A stretch of 64,000 nt of DNA from contig NZ_CANLQB010000011.1 of the NCBI RefSeq assembly GCF_947493125.1, positions 1 to 64,000 of the forward strand. Direction: 5' to 3'. Origin of the DNA: an uncultured Roseobacter sp. GTDB taxonomy: Bacteria > Pseudomonadota > Alphaproteobacteria > Rhodobacterales > Rhodobacteraceae. The position numbers and the translations under genes are program-made. The notes under the pieces were generated by a model, which was not told the origin of the DNA, did no database searches, and saw only the letters and a list, made by a program, of their open reading frames with translations. Below are positions 17,971 to 25,011 of the stretch, one piece after another (positions within the stretch are counted from its first letter, which is position 1; the number at the start of each line of letters is the position of its first letter).

Positions 17971-18166
17971 AACGGCGCACCAATTTTGTTCGGGAGATCA
18001 AAATTGGCTCGGTGGATTGGATCACCTGGCTGACGATATTCTTGACACTTTTAGTAAGTTTAAGATATCTCTTCAAGGGGGAAGCGAACGACTTGCCCGA
18101 AATCTTCCAAATTGACTGCGGCCAGCCTCTTGCGAGCACGCGACTTTGCCAGCTTCGAGGGGACCT
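17971..18166. promoter_or_regulatory. Divergent promoter region of the hemin locus
   Basis: A 196-bp gap between hmuS and the receptor. A TTGACA hexamer lies at 18042-18047 and AT-rich TTAAGATAT follows 11-19 bases later; the spacing to any good -10 is 13-16 bases, so the pair is imperfect. The AT-rich segment 18045-18072 is where an Irr/RirA/Fur-type iron-responsive site would be expected, but I cannot match a consensus with confidence. Confidence 0.4.
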
Positions 18167-20176
18167 ATGCTTTTGCCATATTCGCGCGATCTGTTGCGCG
18201 CCACCACGGCGGCGCTGATTGCCGCGCCTGCGGCCGCCTATTCACAAACGCAGGACGAGGATGCCACCTATCTTGGCACTATCGTTTTGGGTGAAAGCAA
18301 GCGGGATGTCGCTACCGAAACCGCCATTCCCACCACTATAATTGATGAGACGGAGATCAAGGACCGGCAGGCCGGCACCATCGCCGAGCTCATCGATTCC
18401 GTCCCCGGTGTGACGCTGGTCAACGGGGCAACCGCCGCTGGCTCCGGCATCAACATCCGCGGCTACGGTGCAAACGGCACCTTCGGCACTGACCAGAAGG
18501 TGCTCATTCAGGTCGACGGCGCGACCAAGGGCAGCGAGGAACTCTACCGCATCGGCACCCAGCTCTACACCGACCCCTTCCTCTTCCGCGAGGTCGAGGT
18601 GATCCGCGGCACTATTGGCTCGTTCGAATATGGCTCGGGCGTCTTCGGCGGAGTGGTGCGGCTCGAGACGATCAACGCCTCGGACATCCTTGGCGAGGAG
18701 CTGGGTTTCGGCGGGCGGCAGACATTTGAGTTCTCTTCGAACGGCGATGGATTGACCAGCTCCACGATCCTCGGATGGCAACCCGACGAGAACCTCGAGC
18801 TGCTCTTCAACTATACCCGCCGCACCCTTAGCGTTCGCACTGACGGTGATGGCGACGAGATCAACCCGGCGGCGGGCGATCTGGACGATCCGTCATACCT
18901 CATCAAGGGCCGCTATACCTTCGGCGACGACCGCGCGCATTCCCTGACCTTCAGTTATTCCAACACCGAACAGGAACAGTTCGATGTCCCCTATGACACC
19001 TTCGGGCTGGCCAACTTCGGCAATGTCGACCGCGTCATCGAAAATGAGGTCGCCAGCTTGCGCTATAACTACAATCCGGTCGGCAACGATCTCATCAATC
19101 TCTATGTCGAGCTGACCTATTCCGATGAGCTGGTGGAGAGCCAGGCGATTGACCGCACACTGTCGGTGGGTACGCTCGGGCTGCTGGATGCGGACAATCG
19201 CTACCAGACCACCACGCTGCGCATCCGCAACACCGCGCTCTTTAGTACGGGGGCAGTGCAGCACGAGTTGCGCGCAGGCGCCGAGTACATCTGGCGCGAC
19301 CGTCAGGACGCCTCTGCCGGCTCTGCGCCCGGGGGAGAGAAGGAGGTGTTCGCGCTCTACTTGGTCGATGAGATGCAGATCGGTGACGCCTGGACGATCA
19401 TGCCCGCCCTGCGCTTCGAAACCCAGAAGATCACCGAGGACCCCGCCAATGGGCTCTCGGAATTCGGCGATGACGCGGTGATGGGTGGGCTGTCGCTCCG
19501 CTATGCCTTCGACAACGGCATCGCCCTCTTCGGCTCGGCGGCCTACACTGTGAACCTGCCTATCGTTGATGACATCGAAAGCAGTCTCATCTTCCAGTCA
19601 GAGCGCGCCACCACCTACGAGGTCGGGGTCTCCTATGCAGGCCTCGATGTATTCGAGGCTGGCGACACGCTGGCCATGAAGCTCAACTACTACACGCAGG
19701 CCTCCGACAGCGTCACTACTATCCGCGCAATGGCCGACCCGCTTGCCTCAGTCGATGCCGTCGACCGCGACGGCTTTGAATTCGAAGCCTCCTATGCGCG
19801 CCAGAGTGGGTTCTACGTTGATCTCAACGCCCATATCTCCGACGGGGAAGAGAGCTTGCTCAACGGTACCGTGCAGGACTATCGCTTCAACCCGGCCGAT
19901 GCGCTGCGGGTCACGATCGGCCAGCGGCTCAGCGACGCCTGGGACCTGAGCTATGAACTCGCGACCCAGCGCCGCTATGACGAAGGCACCGATGTCTCCC
20001 CCGGCTTCGGCGTCAGCAACCTGCGCGCCACCTACGTGCCGAAGGGCGGTGCGCTGGAGGGCACCGAAATCCGTTTCGGCGTCGAGAATGTCTTCGACAA
20101 GCTCTACCAGCCACGCCTCTCGACCCGCAACGCGACAGGGCGCAATTTCATTCTGACGCTCGCCGCCACCTTCTGA
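18167..20176 (+). CDS. hmuR: TonB-dependent heme receptor
   Basis: A 669-residue outer-membrane receptor. A Sec-type signal (LLRATTAALIAAPAAAYS) precedes a TonB box-like GTIVLGES, then the plug domain (ELIDSVPGVTLV, INIRGYGANG, LIQVDGA, VEVIRGTIGSFEYGSG) and a 22-strand barrel ending LTLAATF with terminal Phe. ATG 18167 follows GAGGGG by four bases and gives the complete signal; the upstream ATG adds six residues. It imports heme using energy from the TonB/ExbBD system encoded downstream. Heme specificity is inferred from the flanking hmuSTUV and the monooxygenase. Confidence 0.92.
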   Translation: MLLPYSRDLLRATTAALIAAPAAAYSQTQDEDATYLGTIVLGESKRDVATETAIPTTIIDETEIKDRQAGTIAELIDSVPGVTLVNGATAAGSGINIRGYGANGTFGTDQKVLIQVDGATKGSEELYRIGTQLYTDPFLFREVEVIRGTIGSFEYGSGVFGGVVRLETINASDILGEELGFGGRQTFEFSSNGDGLTSSTILGWQPDENLELLFNYTRRTLSVRTDGDGDEINPAAGDLDDPSYLIKGRYTFGDDRAHSLTFSYSNTEQEQFDVPYDTFGLANFGNVDRVIENEVASLRYNYNPVGNDLINLYVELTYSDELVESQAIDRTLSVGTLGLLDADNRYQTTTLRIRNTALFSTGAVQHELRAGAEYIWRDRQDASAGSAPGGEKEVFALYLVDEMQIGDAWTIMPALRFETQKITEDPANGLSEFGDDAVMGGLSLRYAFDNGIALFGSAAYTVNLPIVDDIESSLIFQSERATTYEVGVSYAGLDVFEAGDTLAMKLNYYTQASDSVTTIRAMADPLASVDAVDRDGFEFEASYARQSGFYVDLNAHISDGEESLLNGTVQDYRFNPADALRVTIGQRLSDAWDLSYELATQRRYDEGTDVSPGFGVSNLRATYVPKGGALEGTEIRFGVENVFDKLYQPRLSTRNATGRNFILTLAATF

Positions 20177-20235
20177 CCTTGATCACCGGACGAAAGACGC
20201 CAAGTGAGAGACAAGCGATCCAATGGAGACCAACG

Positions 20236-20547
20236 ATGTATATCGCAATGAACCGCTTCACTGTCCGCCCCGAGAACGCCGAGGCCTTCGAAGCGCTCTG
20301 GCTGGGACGGGACAGTCATCTCAAAGACATGGAGGGATTTGTGGAGTTTCACATGCTCAAGGGTCCGGAGGCCAACGGCACGATTCTCTACGCCTCGCAC
20401 ACGGTCTGGGCCTCCGAGGAGGCCTTCCGCGGCTGGACGCGCAGCAACGCTTTCCGCGAGGCGCACAAGAACGCGGGCGAGACCGCCAAGCTGCACGAAG
20501 GATCGCCCACCTTCGAAGGGTTTTCGACGATCCAGCACATCGCCTGA
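20236..20547 (+). CDS. Heme-degrading monooxygenase-like ABM protein
   Basis: A 103-residue single ABM-domain protein. It opens MYIAMNRFTVRPENAEAFE and has FVEFHMLKG and SHTVWASEEAFRGWTRSNAF, with the conserved Trp and a His close to those used by IsdG/HmuQ-type heme oxygenases. Located right behind the heme receptor, it most likely opens imported heme to release iron. Cytoplasmic; no signal. ATG 20236 follows GGAGACCAACG. It could also be a general ABM enzyme, but the location makes heme the best guess. Confidence 0.8.
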   Translation: MYIAMNRFTVRPENAEAFEALWLGRDSHLKDMEGFVEFHMLKGPEANGTILYASHTVWASEEAFRGWTRSNAFREAHKNAGETAKLHEGSPTFEGFSTIQHIA

Positions 20548-20667
20548 CCGGGGCCGCGGTTTGCTCCCGCGGCTCCAAACCGCTAGACTTACACCACACT
20601 CCAGCAACTGCCGCGTGGCATTGCCAGGGTCTTTCCGCATATCGTTGAGACCACACCGAGGATGCCG

Positions 20668-21081
20668 ATGCACCGCTTTCTTCTCCCACTCCTCATGGCC
20701 CTTGTGCCGGTTTGCACGCTGGCGGAGGAGGCCGCCCACATCGGGATTGAACTGAACGCCACCGAGAGCGATGGCCAAGCCTGCACCCTCACCTTCGTGA
20801 TTGAGAACGGCCTGCTCACGCCCATTGATGTGCTGGTCACCGAAACCGTCCTCTTCACCGCCGCGGGGCAGGTCGAGCGCCTCACTCTTTTCGACTTTGG
20901 CGCGCTGCCGGCTGCGCGACGGCGAGTGCGCCAATTCGCGGTCGAGGGACTGGCCTGTGATGATCTCGGCCAGATTCTTTTCAATGGAACCGAGCGCTGT
21001 GAGGGTGGTGATCTCACACTCGAGACCTGCGACGCGGCGCTGCGGGCAAGCACGCGCACATCCATCGAGGTGCTGCGATGA
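20668..21081 (+). CDS. Secreted hypothetical protein of the TonB cluster
   Basis: A 137-residue protein. A signal peptide (LLPLLMALVPVCTLA) is followed by a beta-rich body with a conserved-looking pattern of cysteines (four in the mature part: Cys after QA, then ACDD, RCEG and TCDA). I know no named function; its place between the heme monooxygenase and exbB and its ATGA overlap with exbB suggest a periplasmic accessory of heme/TonB transport. ATG 20668 has AGG six bases upstream; ATG 20662 lies too close to that site but cannot be excluded. Confidence 0.7.
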   Translation: MHRFLLPLLMALVPVCTLAEEAAHIGIELNATESDGQACTLTFVIENGLLTPIDVLVTETVLFTAAGQVERLTLFDFGALPAARRRVRQFAVEGLACDDLGQILFNGTERCEGGDLTLETCDAALRASTRTSIEVLR

Positions 21082-21740
21082 GCGCGCAGATGGCCGCCTG
21101 GCTCGCCCCCGTCCGCGATCTGGTTGAAACCGGCGGGCCTGTGGTCCTGCTGCTACTGATCATTTCGGTGCTGACCGTCGCGGTGATCCTCTACAAGCTC
21201 TGGCAGTTTGCCAGCGCAGGCGTCGGGCGCCACCGCGCGCTCACGCAAGCCATTGCAGCCCTCGAGGTCGATGACCCTACGGGCGCCCGCGACGCGCTCG
21301 CGCGCTCCGCCAGCCATCTCGCGCCGCTGATCCGACATGCATGGCAAAGCGGACAGAGCCGGGCGCGCCTGGCCGTCGAGGCCGAGACCGCCTTCGCGCG
21401 CCTCGAACGCGGCTTCCGCTGGCTCGACACCGTGGCCCAGCTCGCGCCCCTGCTCGGGCTGTTCGGCACAGTTCTGGGCATGATCGACGCCTTCCAGGCC
21501 CTGCAAAACGCGGGCGCGCAAGTCGACCCCTCGGTTCTGGCCGGCGGCATTTGGGTCGCCCTTCTGACCACCGCCGCCGGGCTCAGCGTCGCCATGCCCG
21601 CCGCCCTCGCGCTCAGCTGGTTCGAAGGGCGGATGGCGAGCGAGCGCCTTCTGGCCGAACGATTGCTGCACTCGCTGTGGCCTGCGGCTCTTGAGACCAG
21701 CGCGGACGAGCCTGCGGCCACGGGGCTCTCCCATGCTTAG
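21078..21740 (+). CDS. exbB: ExbB-like proton channel subunit (MotA/TolQ/ExbB)
   Basis: A 220-residue inner-membrane protein with three hydrophobic segments: residues about 15-35, and the pair around LAPLLGLFGTVLGMIDAFQ and VLAGGIWVALLTTAAGLSVAMP, which are the conserved TolQ/ExbB region. It forms the pentameric proton channel that energises TonB. Its start overlaps the upstream secreted protein by four bases and its end overlaps exbD by eight. Confidence 0.93.
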   Translation: MSAQMAAWLAPVRDLVETGGPVVLLLLIISVLTVAVILYKLWQFASAGVGRHRALTQAIAALEVDDPTGARDALARSASHLAPLIRHAWQSGQSRARLAVEAETAFARLERGFRWLDTVAQLAPLLGLFGTVLGMIDAFQALQNAGAQVDPSVLAGGIWVALLTTAAGLSVAMPAALALSWFEGRMASERLLAERLLHSLWPAALETSADEPAATGLSHA

Positions 21741-22110
21741 CGCCCCCCGGGGCCGGCGGCGCCTGTCGATGACATCGCTCGTTGATGTCATCTTCCTGCT
21801 ACTGCTTTTCTTCATGCTCTCCTCGACCTTCTCGCGCTTCGCCGAGGTCGAGCTTGCCGCCGCAGGTCAGACCGGAGGGCAAGCCGCGCAGGCGCCGCTA
21901 CTTTTTTTCCAGCTTGCACCCGACCACTTCACCGTGAATGGCGTGCGACATGCGCTGGATGATCTGGAGCAAAGCCCACTGACAGATGTGCCTCCTGGGA
22001 GCCGCGCGCTGCTCAGTCTGCGCGGCCCCGTCGATGCTCAGCGACTGACCGACGCCCTTGTGGCCCTGCGTGCGATCCCTGGGATAACTCTGAGCGTCCT
22101 GGGCCGCTGA
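21733..22110 (+). CDS. exbD: ExbD-like biopolymer transport protein, copy 1
   Basis: A 125-residue ExbD/TolR family protein. One N-terminal helix carries the proton-conducting Asp (MTSLVDVIFLLLLFFML), followed by a small periplasmic domain. ATG 21733 overlaps the exbB end. Partners ExbB and TonB. Two consecutive ExbD-type genes occur here; this copy retains the SLVDVIF core closest to the family consensus. Confidence 0.9.
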   Translation: MLSAPRGRRRLSMTSLVDVIFLLLLFFMLSSTFSRFAEVELAAAGQTGGQAAQAPLLFFQLAPDHFTVNGVRHALDDLEQSPLTDVPPGSRALLSLRGPVDAQRLTDALVALRAIPGITLSVLGR

Positions 22111-22113
22111 CAG

Positions 22114-22488
22114 ATGCGAGCCCGCCCGCATAAACGCGAGCCGACCATCGCGCTGATCAACATCGTCTTCCTGATGCTGGTGTTCTTCATGGTGGCGGGA
22201 ACGCTCAACGCCCCGCAAGACCGCCCGCTCACCCTCGTTCAGACAGCCGAGGTCGAAGGCCGTGTGCCGCCCGATGTGCTCGTCATAAACGCGGATGGTC
22301 AGATGCGCATCGACGGCGCCGTGGTCGGCAGTGTCGCCGCGGCCTATGACAGGCTGCCCGCTACCGCGCAGGTCCGTCTGATGCCCGACCGGGCGCTGTC
22401 CGCCGCCGAGTTGGTCCGGGTCGCCGCGCAACTCAAGATCCTGGGCGCGGGTCGGGTGATGATCGTGACGGAACGCGGCCTGCCATGA
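22114..22488 (+). CDS. ExbD-like biopolymer transport protein, copy 2
   Basis: A 124-residue ExbD/TolR family protein, three bases after copy 1. The membrane helix reads IALINIVFLMLVFFMVAG: the usual Asp in the LVDVxF motif is replaced by Asn (LINIVF), so this copy may not carry protons itself. The periplasmic domain ends with LKILGAGRVMIVTERG, typical of ExbD. A heteromeric channel with copy 1 is plausible. The stop overlaps the tonB start by four bases. Confidence 0.85.
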   Translation: MRARPHKREPTIALINIVFLMLVFFMVAGTLNAPQDRPLTLVQTAEVEGRVPPDVLVINADGQMRIDGAVVGSVAAAYDRLPATAQVRLMPDRALSAAELVRVAAQLKILGAGRVMIVTERGLP

Positions 22489-23333
22489 TTCCACGGCTTG
22501 TCATGACGAAATTGGCCGCTCTTTTGGGTGCTGTCGCGCTCCACATAGCGATACTACAACCGTGGGATCAGCCCGAACGTGCGATGATGGAGACGGGCTC
22601 TGGCGCGGCTGTCGCGACTTTGGGCACCAGTTTTGCCGACATGGTCGCGGGGACAGAGCAGTCACGCCCTCTCCAAGATATGCTTTCATCCAAGCGTCCA
22701 ACCAATCGCACCGACCCCGCCACCGTAACGTCCACGCCGCCGGTCGCGCCCGCTTCGGCAATTCCAATAGGGAAGCCCCTTGCGCAGCCCATGAGTCTCC
22801 AGCCGGAGATCACCCGCGCCGAGACTGCCGCCGATGTCATCATCCCCCCCACAGCAACATCTGTCGTGGCGGCCGGAACCGTGTCGCTACGTCCAAGGCT
22901 GCGCCCAGACCGGCCACAGTTCGCCCCGGTACCGGCAGAGCCGCCGCCTGCGATTTCCAAGACGGGGCGAGGCGTACAGGATGCCGTTCAAGGCACCGCG
23001 TCCGGTGAGGTGGAGGCATCCGCAAAAAGCCAAGGGCAACCAACCACGACCTCCGCCGTATCCGGCACAGCCGCCGCCGCCAACTACCCCGGACAGGTGA
23101 TGCGGCACATCGCGCGCCAACGCCGCCCTGATCTCGACGTCCGCGGGACGACGGTCATCGCGTTCACCATCGGGTCTGACGGACGGTTGGCCGACGCGCA
23201 AGTCGCGCGCAGTTCGGGATCATCGGCACTGGACCGAGCGGCCCTAAAGATCGTACACCGTGCCGCCCCGTTTCCACCGCCACCCGAGGGCGCCCGCCGT
23301 CGGCACTCTGTTGGTATTGAGGGCCGCGGTTAG
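22485..23333 (+). CDS. tonB: TonB-family energy transducer
   Basis: A 282-residue TonB-like protein. A short N-terminal membrane anchor (LAALLGAVALHIAILQPW, with a His on the helix) is followed by a long Pro/Thr/Ala-rich periplasmic linker and a C-terminal TonB domain (about 200-282) with YPGQVMRHIARQRRP, IGSDGRLADAQVARSSGSS, LDRAALKIVHRAAPFPPPP. It transmits proton-motive force from ExbBD to the heme receptor. Last gene of the plus-strand hemin unit; converges on the hydrolase gene with a four-base overlap. Confidence 0.92.
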   Translation: MIPRLVMTKLAALLGAVALHIAILQPWDQPERAMMETGSGAAVATLGTSFADMVAGTEQSRPLQDMLSSKRPTNRTDPATVTSTPPVAPASAIPIGKPLAQPMSLQPEITRAETAADVIIPPTATSVVAAGTVSLRPRLRPDRPQFAPVPAEPPPAISKTGRGVQDAVQGTASGEVEASAKSQGQPTTTSAVSGTAAAANYPGQVMRHIARQRRPDLDVRGTTVIAFTIGSDGRLADAQVARSSGSSALDRAALKIVHRAAPFPPPPEGARRRHSVGIEGRG

Positions 23334-24271
23334 TCCTGAGACGATATGAACCCCATGATCGCCGGAACAAGCGCTGGATGCAGCGGTAGGTCGGGATCGG
23401 TGTAGGTCGCAAACGGTTGTCCAGATACATCCGCTTTCAGCATGTGGGTCATATCCGGGATGAGATGCAACTCGGAATCTAAAGCCGCGGACTGCAGAAG
23501 CTTGGCATCTTGCACGCCGATCTGGACATCGGCCTCGCCGTGCACAATCAAAAGAGGCAGCTTGAGCGCTGCAGTTGCAGTCATCGGGTCATAAGAAAAC
23601 AAGTCAATCATGTAGCGTTGCATCCCTGGCTGGAACATGGGCTGCAGCTCAGCCGAAATCGCGTTGATCGGATAGGGCTGCCCCGCTTCAAGACTGTCAA
23701 TAATCGCTTCCAATTCGGCGATGAAAGGTCCGTTGGCGGGATTGGCACGGATCTGCGCCCGCATTAGCTGTCCAACTGGACGTCCTGGAGCCGCCAGCAG
23801 GATCACGCCGCACAGCGCTGCAGGTGGCTTCGTTGCGGCGATCATCGCCACCAAGCCGCCTTCAGAATGGCCCGCCACCCAAACGCACGAGGCTGTCTTT
23901 GCTGCTCTATCGACCCACGCGCGCGCATCCTCTGCATAGTCCGTGATCGTGACGGCGTTCGGGTCAGCGATAGCCGTTGCGCTGCCAAAGAACCCTCGCT
24001 TGTCGATCCGGATGGATGACAGACCTGCCGCGGTCAGGGCTTCGGCCAGCAGACGATAACTGTTTGAGTGCAAGCCAACCTCCGGCCCGTTGCCATCGCG
24101 GTCAACAGGTCCGGAGCCCGGCACGATTACAACCACGTGTTGCCTCTCGCCCGCATCAGTATAGGTGCCTGACAGAGCGCCCTCGGGTCCCGGAATGGTC
24201 AGGACTTCGGCGCGCGCATGCGGGCTCTGAAAAACCATTGAAGCGGCCACTGCCATCGAGAGTGTTCTCAT
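23330..24271 (-). CDS. Exported alpha/beta hydrolase
   Basis: A 313-residue serine hydrolase. Signal-like N-terminus (MRTLSMAVAASMVFQSPHARA). Oxyanion region VIVPGSGPVDRDG, nucleophile elbow GHSEGG, acid in HGEADVQIG, and catalytic His in PDMTHMLK. Resembles periplasmic esterase/acyl-transferase-like hydrolases of the YqiK/BD-FAE group; substrate unknown. ATG 24271 is chosen because it follows an AGGG site and begins the signal peptide; the open frame extends another 49 codons upstream without features. Convergent with tonB, not part of the hemin unit. Confidence 0.85.
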   Translation of the reverse strand: MRTLSMAVAASMVFQSPHARAEVLTIPGPEGALSGTYTDAGERQHVVVIVPGSGPVDRDGNGPEVGLHSNSYRLLAEALTAAGLSSIRIDKRGFFGSATAIADPNAVTITDYAEDARAWVDRAAKTASCVWVAGHSEGGLVAMIAATKPPAALCGVILLAAPGRPVGQLMRAQIRANPANGPFIAELEAIIDSLEAGQPYPINAISAELQPMFQPGMQRYMIDLFSYDPMTATAALKLPLLIVHGEADVQIGVQDAKLLQSAALDSELHLIPDMTHMLKADVSGQPFATYTDPDLPLHPALVPAIMGFISSQD

Positions 24272-25011
24272 CCCTATGATCCTCGGTATCTGCACATGCG
24301 GGGGCCGTGATGTCGAAGGGGAACGGCAGGAAACGGCTCCCGTCGCATAATCCTCTAGAGAGGTTACACAATCAACACTGCGGCAAGACATCCGGAGTGC
24401 ACAATCAGTCTTTTGCATGGGTCAAAAAGCGGGCTCACCAACGATGTTAGAAGATGTGGAGTCGAGGCGAGGGGTTACCCCTTGCGGCGCGACTGCAGTG
24501 AAAGATTGGCCCGGCGCAGACCTATCTTTTTCGATCTACCAAGAAGGTTTCCGGTGATGAAAGCTTTGCGAAGACAACCGTGCGTTTGCGGATGTGGGCG
24601 ACCGCACCGATATCGTGGCAGCCGGCACCGTCCAAGGCAGGTTGTGCGCGCCCCGATAATCTGTTGAATCCGCTACCGACAGCAAACTGCCGTCGCCAAC
24701 CGAAACGCCGCGACAATGCGGGCGGATTGTTTCAGCGTTGGGTTCGGTGGCCCGTCGCGGTTGCAGGCAAACCTCAAATAACTTGGCGTTCCTGCCGTCA
24801 AACCGTTGGAAATGCGGCGCTTAACCATATGGAGCAGCGACCAAATGCGGGTTTTTGCAGCGACACACAAGAGTTTGTCCAGTGGTCTGACGACCAGTCC
24901 CCGATGCCTCAGTCGCGCGCATCCAGGAGAAAGCGGCACTTCGACCTTGCGAAATGCGCCGAATTCAAACCTTGGGCATCTCTCGATGAAATGACATCAT
25001 AGCGCAAGACT
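24272..25011. other. Gene-free region between hydrolase and antiporter
   Basis: About 740 bp separating divergent genes. Several short frames have broken, protein-like text (for example GDRTDIVAAGTVQGRLCAPR near 24590-24660) interrupted by stops, so this may be decayed coding DNA; I cannot identify the parent gene. Both flanking promoters should be here. Confidence 0.35.

Noticed and set aside
24272-24418. N-terminal extension of the alpha/beta hydrolase
   Set aside because: It would bury the signal peptide that starts at ATG 24271.
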